Below are positions 8,691 through 15,275 of a DNA stretch of 15,275 bases, piece after piece. Position numbers and translations under genes: made by a program. Every line of letters begins with the position of its first letter. Within the stretch, counting starts at the first letter, position 1. Origin of the DNA: Stenocarpella maydis (lineage: Eukaryota; Ascomycota; Sordariomycetes; Diaporthales; Diaporthaceae). The stretch covers positions 139,298 through 154,572 of the forward strand of contig NQMI01000063.1 of the NCBI GenBank assembly GCA_002270565.1. The letters are read 5' to 3'. A model generated the notes under the pieces. The model searched no databases. It worked only from the letters and a program-made list of their open reading frames with translations, and had not been told where the DNA came from.

Positions 8691-9720
8691 GCATAAAACG
8701 GTTAAGTTAGCATTATACCTTTAATTAAATAAGTATACTTCTCTTAGGATTATATATAAAGATAAATTTATTAGTTCTTAATTTACTGCTAAAAGAAGTA
8801 TTAATAGCCTAAAACGGAATCCACCCCTACCTTACTTAACCCTTTTAATCACCTTATAACCATAACTAAAGGTCTATAAGCTTATACTTAAGCTTCCTAG
8901 GCATATATCCTATAATCTCACCCAGGCTATCCATATGAGTCTCCTTATACCCTATCTTAGTAGCAACCTCAGTATATTTGCCTATCAAGAGCTCTAAAGG
9001 AGGTATATTTAGAGGCTTATTAATTAGATTAGGGTATATATTAGTAATATAAATATAACTGCCCTTAGAAGTCTTGAGTATCTTAAAGTTATAAAGATAA
9101 CCTTTAATATAGTAGATATAGTTAGTATAGGTGTTATCTTGAAATCCTTAGAGTAATTAATACTTAAAGAAAGGGATTATAATAGGAATAACTCTTTAGA
9201 GGCCTAATTAGTTATAGTTCGCCCCTATCCGCTATATGTAATAATTACATAGGTTTGTATTATAATAACTAAAGAAGGTAATAAGGAGAGCCGGACTATA
9301 ATAAAGATTATTCCCTTAATATAGTTATGATATATACTTCTTATAAGAGCTACTATTTATATACTTAATAAAAATATTATTCAGACCTCCTTTAATTAGA
9401 GTGTTAAGGTGAGATTGCAGGTACTTATAAGCCTCTAGGGCTTTTAGGAAGGGGAAGAATAATTTAAGCAGCTTAAACTTATATATTAAAGAAAGAGTCC
9501 ATAAGATATAAAGATCCTTGTCTCTATTCTTAAGGTTATATATCTTAATATTTATTATAAAGGCCCTATAGAGTGGTAATTTATAAACCTGGTTTCTTAA
9601 AAGGATTGTATTTAGCAGAAAGTAAGTATAAATGCTCTTTTTATAAATGGGAGGAGGATAGTATGTTTTAAAGACCCTAATGATAGCAGGTAACTGCTCC
9701 TTGCCCTTTCCCTTCTCTTC
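8680..9720 (-). pseudogene. Unrecognised coding-like frame, antisense to and downstream of Gypsy pol
   Basis: On the minus strand a frame beginning just after a stop at 9721-9723 is open for 131 codons (9720 down to 9328), remarkable in this TpA-rich window. It continues with about 15 TAA/TAG stops to about 8680. No Met is visible in the open part. It starts with a Lys/Glu/Gly-rich stretch, then aliphatic/aromatic sequence (such as YNLKNRDKDLYILWTLSL), then LNTLIKGGLNNIFIKYI. Later it includes IPPLELLIGKYTEVATKIGY and HMDSLGEIIGYMPRKLKY. I recognise no family or catalytic motif. It could be an antisense ORF belonging to the Gypsy element, a separate DNA-transposon gene, or a RIP-damaged captured gene. 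The right boundary with pol is not resolved. Confidence 0.4.
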
Positions 9721-9875
9721 TTAACTTACTTAAAGAGGGGAAGATATTATATTAGTAAGGTTTATTTAATTAAAAAGGTATAATAGCTTAATGGTAAAAT
9801 TAATGGTTAATAGTTAATAATGGTATTAGGAGAAGTTTGAAGAAAAGGGTTAGTAGGGGAAAAATTAATTTTAAA

Positions 9876-9882
9876 TATAAAA
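9876..9882 (+). promoter_or_regulatory. TATA box of a possible second LTR core promoter
   Basis: TATAAAA is followed by GTTGGAGAGGGGC and GCTCTTATTA. The arrangement (TATA, G-rich tract, GCTCTTATTA) parallels the one at 2867. Confidence 0.35.
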
Positions 9883-9891
9883 CGTTGGAGA

Positions 9892-10021
9892 GGGGCGCTC
9901 TTATTAGAAGCATTTAAAATAGCAAAGGCTGCTGCCTAGCAAAAAGGGCAAGAAGTTAAGTAGTTTACTAGGTTGAGTAATTTACCCATCTCAAGGCTCT
10001 CCTTCTAATAAAAGCCCGCCC
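9892..10021. repeat. Imperfect inverted repeat, about 19-bp arms
   Basis: The left arm GGGGCGCTCTTATTAGAAG (9892-9910) and right arm CTTCTAATAAAAGCCCGCCC (10002-10021) pair with one or two mismatches or bulges, around about 90 bp. The TATA box lies just outside the left arm and AATAAA lies inside the right arm. It could be a transcript hairpin or a small foldback element. Confidence 0.5.
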
Positions 10022-10808
10022 TTCTGCTACAACTACTAACCGAACTACTTCTTCAATAACCACCACACCTTAGTTAATCTCTAATTAGCATAGCATAACT
10101 TGCATCATTAAAGCTTAAAAGCTGCTGTAACTATCAATCTCTACCCTTAAAACCTGTTACCTCCCCTTTATTATCTAATTTTTCCTTACCTTAATATCCT
10201 TTTCCCCAATCCTATTAATTAAAAGGATATCTTCCTTAAGCTAGCAAATAATAAAGAAAGGTTAGTAGAAGAAGAGGGGGTCCCTATTAATCTAGTTTAT
10301 AGTTATTAATAGTCTAAAGGGCTAAAGCAGCTCTATGAATAACCCTAATGCCCCTATATTTACTATGGAATACCCAGACCCTTCTAATTAGATTAGCCTT
10401 AAAGCATAACTTTCAGCATTACTCTTTATTATAAATTTCAATAATATTAATCCTATATAGTAGCTAAGATTTCCCAACTTATATAATATCTATAATTAAG
10501 GAACCTAGGATTATAGAGCTAGTATAGACCCAATAAAAGATCTATTTAAAACCAGGATCCTTAATAATAAGCTAGTACTCTCCTATACATTCAATATATT
10601 AAACCTTTTAATATAACCGCCATTCTTTTCAAACCAGAAATAGGAATATAGAGATTATTCTGATGAATTTGTGCTATAGAATAGCATTCAGTTCAGCGTG
10701 TGTGTGTTTCGGCAGGGTCGCAGTATGGTGCTCTGAGGCGAATTGGGACGATTGATAATGGTCTGGACAACTTTGTATTGAATTAAGTTGGGCTTCTGTA
10801 AGCCCTCC

Positions 10809-10815
10809 TTATATA
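10809..10815 (-). promoter_or_regulatory. TATA box of Copia LTR copy 1
   Basis: On the minus strand this reads TATATAA within GGGTATATAAGGAGGG. It is conserved in copy 2 and lies downstream (in the minus direction) of the three 25-bp repeats. This fixes the transcriptional orientation of the LTR. Confidence 0.65.
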
Positions 10816-11146
10816 CCCTCCGACGTCGTCTCACCCCTGGGCACGCTGCGGTAGGCTCTGGTGCAAATTTGCAAATGCCGGAAAATTCGCCCTTCCAACA
10901 CACCATCTTTGGTTCCAAGCAACCAGCCAACCATAGCCCTAGCAATGCCCAAATTAAGTACATACAAACTTCAGAAATCAGGCTATCCAATGCACTAAGT
11001 CATATACTTTTTGGGTAAGAAATAAGGGTAATGCAGAGGTCTGAATTAAGGTGCAAATGCAGGCCAAAATAATCGACTCACGGCCACCAAACTCATCTTG
11101 CGTCACGCACGCACTGGGCGTACTTAGCGAAAATCGCCTGACTCGC

Positions 11147-11221
11147 AAGTCTAGGGTAACTCCTTGCTAGGAAGTCTAGGGTAACTCCTTACAACGAAGT
11201 CTAGGGTAACTCCTTGCACGG
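11147..11221 (-). repeat. Three 25-bp tandem repeats in U3 of LTR copy 1
   Basis: The units begin AAGTCTAGGGTAACTCCTT at 11147, 11172 and 11197 and differ only in the last six or seven bases. They are in U3, upstream of the TATA box, and may act as enhancer elements. The array is present in both LTR copies. Confidence 0.85.
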
Positions 11222-11256
11222 AGTACCAACGCCCTGCTGAGCGGTTCCGTTTAACA

Positions 11257-11340
11257 ACCCCTAATTCCCGAGGGAATAAGGCTCTATTAGAGCNCTTAGA
11301 AAGCCCCTATAAGCTCTGCTATAGGGGTTCACGATTAAGA
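11257..11340. repeat. Hairpin cluster around the ambiguous base at 11294
   Basis: There are three short inverted repeats in a row: ATTCCC-GA-GGGAAT (about 11264-11277), GCTCT-ATT-AGAGC (11281-11293), and CCCCTATA (11304-11311) with TATAGGGG (11320-11327). The N at 11294 lies between the second and third. This is non-coding, or the eroded end of the Copia gag frame. Confidence 0.5.
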
Positions 11341-12558
11341 GGGCCCCCCAAGAAGGGCCCTAAGCCTTCTAAGCCTTCTAGGCTTACTGCCCTGCTATAT
11401 AATACTAGTTCTATAGTACATATAGTAAATAGCTATTCTTTATTTACTAATTTAGTAATAACTAGCGATTTTGGGTACCTGCAAATAGGTAGGGGTAGGG
11501 TATACCCCTCAGGTAGAGGCACTACTACATTTTAAGTAATTAGCCCTAAAAGCCCAGCCAAGACCAAGCATCTAGTTCTAAAGGAGGCATTATATATGCT
11601 CTCTATAGATATCAATATCTTTAGTAGCCTTTGCTACTATAGTGCTAGGGGTTACCTCTTAAGGAATACCCTATATAGGGCTGATAAGCAACTCATTATA
11701 TATTTAGACCCTTTTAAAACGGGATTTTTTATCCCTCAGAAGGGGATATAGGCCCTAGAGACCTATATTACTCAGGCTAATAGTATATACTACATCCCTA
11801 GTAGTAGTACAAACGCCTTGGAGATAGTGCTGCCTCCTTTTAATAGGGAAGCAGCTAGAGACTATAAGAAGATCCCTACCCCTTAACAGCCAATTCTTTT
11901 AAGGGAATTAGGCCCTTCTAGGTCCTCTATAGGCTCTATTGCCTTAGAACCTAGGCCAGCATTACCTAATTCTGAGTTACAGGGTCTTCTGGTACGGGTC
12001 CCTTATACGCCCCCTTCTACAGGTCTTTCCCCGCAGGTAGAACCGCCTATAGGAAATAGGGGGGATAGAGCTATAGAGGACCTAAAAGATCTTCTTTTAG
12101 AAGGCCTCTCGCCTTCTAAGAAAGTTACTAAATAGCCTATATAGGCCACTAAACCTTCTAAAGGGTCCCCTAAGCTACTCAAACTAGCCTATCTTTAGCA
12201 TAAGAGATTAGGGCATATTAGTCTTTATTTGTTAAAGAAGATAACTAAAATAGCCTAGGGGGTGCCTAATTTTAATTTAATCTTAGAAGGGGATTTTCTA
12301 TACCTAGCCTATAATAAGGCTAAGGCTATCTATAAGCTAAATTATAAGCCTATTAATAATCCAGAGGGTATATTAGACTCTTTAAAAAGGGATACCTTTT
12401 CTATTAAGCCTATATTTTATAATAAGTGCCCTATTAGGCTACTAATAATAAATAGAAAATCTAGGTTTAGGTAGCTTTTCCTACTAAAGAATTAAGATAG
12501 GGATTTAATAATAGATACTATTAAGGGCTTCTTTAGGTCCTTAAAGGCCCTATTTAGG
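11296..12558 (+). pseudogene. Copia gag end, protease, pre-integrase and integrase start (plus strand)
   Basis: One plus frame runs through the whole segment with about eight TAG/TAA stops. A basic Gly/Pro/Lys/Ser linker (11341-11390) leads to the protease. The active site reads N-T-S (11401-11409) where D-[ST]-G is expected, followed by HIVNSYSLFTNL and by EALYMLSIDINIFSSL. A Pro/Ser-rich spacer follows. The GAG-pre-integrase zinc motif shows HKRLGH (His at 12199 and 12214) but its Cys pair reads Tyr-x-x-Tyr (12301-12303, 12310-12312). The integrase core start is recognisable as LLIINRKSRFR, with Asn at the expected catalytic Asp. The fragment stops at the ambiguous bases 12559-12560 before the rest of the core. 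Protease plus integrase ahead of RT is the Copia order. Confidence 0.85.
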
Positions 12559-12560
12559 NN
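12559..12560. other. Ambiguous bases at the Copia fragment/LTR junction
   Basis: NN separates the plus-strand integrase fragment from LTR copy 2. With the N at 11294 it brackets a 1.26-kb segment whose orientation opposes the LTRs on both sides, suggesting a scaffold join. Confidence 0.6.
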
Positions 12561-12710
12561 TCTGATGAATTTGTGCTATAGAATAGCATTCAGTTCAGCG
12601 TGTGTGTGTTTCGGCAGGGTCGCAGTATGGTGCTCTGAGGCGAATTGGGACGATTGACAATGGTCTGGACAACTTTGTATTGAATTAAGTTGGGCTTCTG
12701 TAAGCCCTCC

Positions 12711-12717
12711 TTATATA
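12711..12717 (-). promoter_or_regulatory. TATA box of Copia LTR copy 2
   Basis: This is the same TATATAA context as in copy 1, offset by exactly 1902 bp. Confidence 0.6.
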
Positions 12718-13048
12718 CCCTCTGATGTTGTCTCACCCCTGGGCATGCTGCGGTCGGCTCTGGTGCAAATTTGTAAATGCCGGAAAATTCGCCCTTCCAA
12801 CATACTATCTTTGGTTCCAAATAACTAGCCAACCACAGCCCTAGTAATGCTTAAATTAAGTATATATAAACTTTAGAAATCAGGCTATCTAATATACTAA
12901 GTTATATACTTTTTAGGTAAGAAATAAGGGTAATGCAGAGGTTTGAATTAAGGTGTAAATATAGGCCAAAATAATCAACTTATAGCTATTAAACTCATCT
13001 TGCGTTACGCACGCACTAGGCGTACTTAGCGAAAATCGCCTGACTCGC

Positions 13049-13123
13049 AAGTCTAGGGTAACTCCTTACTAGAAAGTCTAGGGTAACTCCTTACAATGAA
13101 GTCTAGGGTAACTCCTTACACGG
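13049..13123 (-). repeat. Three 25-bp tandem repeats in U3 of LTR copy 2
   Basis: This is the counterpart of the array in copy 1. The repeat cores are unchanged and the differences are G-to-A or C-to-T in the unit tails. Confidence 0.8.
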
Positions 13124-13158
13124 AGTACTAACGCCCTGCTAAGCGGTTCCGTTTAACA

Positions 13159-13166
13159 CCCCTTCT
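13159..13166 (-). promoter_or_regulatory. Polypurine tract of the minus-strand Copia element
   Basis: On the minus strand AGAAGGGG directly precedes TGTTAAACGG, the start of the 3' LTR. This is the expected primer for plus-strand DNA synthesis and confirms the LTR boundary. Confidence 0.7.
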
Positions 13167-13319
13167 ATTAAAGATATAGGCCTAATAGGCCTATAGCATT
13201 TAACCCTTACTCTTAAAATAGAAACGTGAGAGAGAAATACAAGTAAAGAAAAGCCCCCCTTATAGAAAGAAATCTATCTACTAAAGAAATAGTAGCTAGA
13301 GGGCCCTATTGGTCCTCTT
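13167..13319 (-). other. 3' untranslated stretch between Copia RNase H and the polypurine tract
   Basis: No gene is seen. It includes a perfect 19-bp palindrome with a single central base, ATAGGCCTA-A-TAGGCCTAT (13176-13194), and a purine-rich run near 13226-13250. The minus-strand frame of the neighbouring pol has its first in-frame stop at 13320, but that TAG could itself be a mutated codon, so the coding end might lie further into this stretch. Confidence 0.55.
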
Positions 13320-15275
13320 CTAATCCACTAACTCTGCCAGACCTAATAGGCCTAGAAACACCTGAAATTTAGGTGCTGGAAGGGCTTTTGTAAGCCCGTC
13401 TGCTACCATTTTACTAGTCTCAAGGTATTTAACTTCAAGGGTCCCCTTCTGAACTTCAGCACGTAGGTAGTAGTACCTAAGAAGCATATACTTAGTTCAT
13501 TGATAGTGTGAAGGGTCCTTAGCAGTAGAGATAGCGCCCATATTATCTCCATAGAGGATCGTTAGCCTAGGAATAGGCCTATTCAGTTCTATATAGAGCC
13601 CTCAAAGCCACTAGATTTCCCAAGTAGCCTCTATAAGCCCTATAAATTCAGCCTCTAGCGTTAATAACGCTATAGTGCTTCCTCACTTTAATTTCCAGGA
13701 AATGGGCCCTCCTCCTAGGGTAAATACATACCCATACGTTAATTTAGAGGAGGCCTTATCCCCAGCATAGTCGCTATCAGAATAGCCTATAGGCTCTAGG
13801 AGAGAGCTCTATAGGGAGTCTTTAAGACCCCTAGCAGAATACCTAATAGCAAGGTATCGATAGCTATTTAGGTACCTAAACAGGTTCTATACAGCTACTA
13901 AATGCTGAGATTTGGATGCTTAGAAGGCTCTAGCTAGCCACTGGACCGGGAAGCTAATATCAGGCCTAGTTTGGGTAACTAAATACATAGCGGTGCCCAC
14001 TATAGCCTAAAAGCGCTTATATCGAATTCAGTCAAGTATAGGCCCTTCAATAGGGCCTAAGTTAACTAAGTTTGGCTAGAGAGGAACTGAAATAGGCCTA
14101 GAACCCTCTAAGTTGAAGGTTCTAATAGCTTCCTCAATATACTGGCTCTAGGAGAGCCATAGGGTTCGATTAGGGCGGTCCCTAATAATTCGAACACCTA
14201 GAAAGAAGCTTGCAGGGCCCCTATCTTCTATAGCATACGCCTTATGGATTTAGCGTTTTAGGGCCTGAATTTTGGAGATTCCAGGCCCTATTATTAGGCA
14301 GTTGTTAATATAGGACACTATAAATAGGCCTGATGCTCTGCTGTAGAAGATGATGGAGTCTGAGAGTAGCGGTTTAAAGCCTAGGCCTTTCAAAAGATTA
14401 ATAACTATTTATTGCTACTCCCTAGGGGCCTGCTTTAGGCTGTATAGAGCTTTATTTAGCCGAATTATTTGCTAAGCAGAGGGGTTATAGCCAGCCCTAG
14501 TTAATAATTGTTAAATTTAGCTACTGGTTTAGGCGGCAAATTCTTTGAATCCCTCTGGAAGCTCTATAAAGACCTATTCTTTTAGCATATTATTTAGGAA
14601 GGTACCTATAAAATTGATCTACTTAATTTCCTAGTTAAGAATAGCAGCTAGTGCTGGTAGTACCCTCCAGGTAGGAGGGCTAGAGGTTAAGGTGAAGGTC
14701 TTAATAAAATCTACCCCTTTCCTCTGTTGGAACCCTCTAACTACTAATTAGGCTTTAAATTTAAAGACCCTATTATTCTCATCCTTTTTCTCTTATAGGG
14801 TTAGTTAACTGATTATAGGCTTTCGATCTTCTGGAAGCTGATTTAATGGCTAAAATTTGAGGGTATTTTATAAAATTAATTACTTAAATTCGCTATAGAT
14901 TGCCTGTAGCTATTTAGCCCTATTAGAGCTTTTTAGCACCTATTTCCAGGTCTGGGGGGTTGCAGCATTTATAATACTAAATGCTATTTAGCATGCTCTT
15001 TTGAAAATAGAGTAGATGATTTATTTAGCGTATGATAGGTTCATTTCTTCTAGTAAAGTTAGCCCTATACCCACTGAGGACGACTTTATAGGGCCTGAAT
15101 TAGGCACTATATCCTCTAATTCCCTGGAACCCACAGTGGGGTCCCCTTCTGCAGCGAGTGCAGGTAAGCCTGAGAGAGGCTCTTCTGGGGGGTCTATTTG
15201 GGACCCAGCAGGTTCAGCGGTTGTAGGGTCTATATCCCTATCTAGAGGATCTAGGGGACCCTCTAATACCCCTTC
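13320..15275 (-). pseudogene. Copia integrase-RT linker, reverse transcriptase and RNase H, partial
   Basis: A single minus-strand frame of 652 codons runs without frameshift from the right edge, but holds about 30 stops, mostly TAA/TAG plus a few TGA explained by CGA. Codons 1-84 are open: an acidic Pro/Ser/Gly-rich integrase-RT linker. RT (RVT_2 type) follows: TWK*VLKS, FKFKA*LVVRGF, then motif A as INFIGTFLN, where the catalytic Asp reads Asn (14613-14615). The Y-x-D-D box reads Y-I-N-N (14301-14312). RNase H shows SDSDYAGDK, EAEFIGL, YGDNMGA and the terminal MVADGLTKALPAPKF. All three RT catalytic carboxylates are lost. RNase H residues look better kept. The 5' half of the element lies beyond the window. 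Confidence 0.9.

Larger units (their letters stand above)
9740..10660 (+). other. AT-rich spacer with promoter-like and polyA-like signals, no recognised gene
   Basis: A TATAAAA (9876-9882) and an AATAAA (10007-10012) lie 131 bp apart, bracketed by an imperfect inverted repeat. This resembles the compact R region of an LTR on the plus strand. No matching LTR was found. From 10081 to 10660 there is AT-rich sequence in which more than one plus frame looks coding-like only if every TAG/TAA is discounted, so I do not call a gene. It ends abruptly at the Copia LTR at 10661. Confidence 0.35.
10661..11256 (-). repeat. Copia-family LTR, copy 1 (596 bp, transcribed on the minus strand)
   Basis: On the minus strand it runs TGTTAAACGG ... 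AATTCATCA, with TG/CA ends. The internal order is U3 with three 25-bp repeats (11147-11221), then a TATA box (10809-10815), then R/U5. A same-length copy lies at 12563-13158. This copy is the less mutated of the two and keeps CpG- and CpA-rich sequence. No polypurine tract like that of copy 2 adjoins it, no primer-binding site adjoins its other end, and no target duplication was found. A solo LTR or an LTR cut off by a rearrangement both remain possible. A minus-strand 101-codon frame here spans the TATA box and is not treated as a gene. Confidence 0.85.
12563..13158 (-). repeat. Copia 3' LTR, copy 2 (596 bp, minus strand)
   Basis: It is the same length as copy 1 and aligns without gaps. I count about 43 differences, nearly all transitions, and almost all with C or G in copy 1 and T or A here. 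It adjoins a polypurine tract (13159-13166) that follows the minus-strand Copia RNase H frame, so it is the 3' LTR of the element at 13159-15275. TATA box and 25-bp repeats are conserved. A minus-strand 81-codon frame (12590-12832) is the same LTR-spanning artefact as in copy 1. Confidence 0.88.

Noticed and set aside
10081..10660. Gag-like plus-strand gene running into LTR copy 1
   Set aside because: More than one frame reads acceptably once every TAG/TAA is discounted, and no motif decides between them.
10688..10990. 100-codon minus frame, mostly shared with 12590-12832
   Set aside because: Both lie inside the two LTR copies and run across the TATA box. Sharing is explained by LTR identity, not by coding constraint; the frame is cut shorter in copy 2.
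10788..11018. 76-codon plus frame in LTR copy 1
   Set aside because: Opposite to the LTR's transcription direction, and not seen as an equivalent intact frame in copy 2.
11147..11221. Telomere-like repeats (CTAGGGTAA)
   Set aside because: The period is 25 bp, not 6, and the array is inside an LTR in both copies.
10661..13158. One short complete element made of the two LTRs and the sequence between them
   Set aside because: The LTRs are on the minus strand but the enclosed Copia frame is on the plus strand. Copy 2 already has a matching polypurine tract and pol on its other side.

Overview
The window is a mosaic of decayed LTR retrotransposons with no intact host gene. The likely source is a filamentous ascomycete (Pezizomycotina). 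The clues are fungal-type Ty3/Gypsy and Ty1/Copia polyproteins and a mutation pattern typical of repeat-induced point mutation (RIP). TpA is abundant, CAG/CAA/TGG/CGA codons have become TAG/TAA/TGA, His and Cys ligands have become Tyr, and Asp has become Asn. The species cannot be named from the sequence.

Layout. (1) Positions 1-2128 are AT-rich degenerate sequence. It has a strong TATA box (1050), a pyrimidine-rich stretch, and what looks like an LTR end (CA at 1369-1370) followed by a tRNA-complementary primer-binding site (1372). The downstream internal region is not recognised. (2) Positions 2129-3266 are an LTR-like or leader region with an inverted repeat, a hierarchical tandem repeat (187-bp period containing 65-bp subrepeats), a second TATA box (2867) and a perfect hairpin (2966). 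(3) Positions 3267 to about 8690 are a Ty3/Gypsy gag-pol on the plus strand in the order gag, protease, RT, RNase H tail, integrase. It is readable in essentially one frame, apart from a 1-nt shift near 6585 and a collapsed or deleted segment at the N at 6780. (4) On the minus strand, 9720 down to about 8680 holds an unrecognised coding-like frame whose first 131 codons have no stop. (5) Positions 9740-10660 hold a TATA/AATAAA pair bracketed by an imperfect inverted repeat, then featureless AT-rich DNA. (6) Positions 10661-13158 contain two 596-bp copies of one Copia LTR, both transcribed toward the minus strand. They flank a plus-strand Copia protease/integrase fragment that is bounded by ambiguous bases. 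(7) Positions 13159-15275 are the 3' part of a minus-strand Copia element: polypurine tract, RNase H and RT, running off the right edge. The LTR at 12563-13158 is its 3' LTR.

None of the polyproteins can be functional. Every domain carries nonsense codons, and several catalytic or zinc-binding residues are replaced. The most interesting leftovers are the antisense frame at 8680-9720, a striking excess of the palindromic octamer CTAATTAG (21 exact copies), the one-directional and regionally uneven divergence of the two Copia LTRs, and the extended tRNA-like primer site at 1372.
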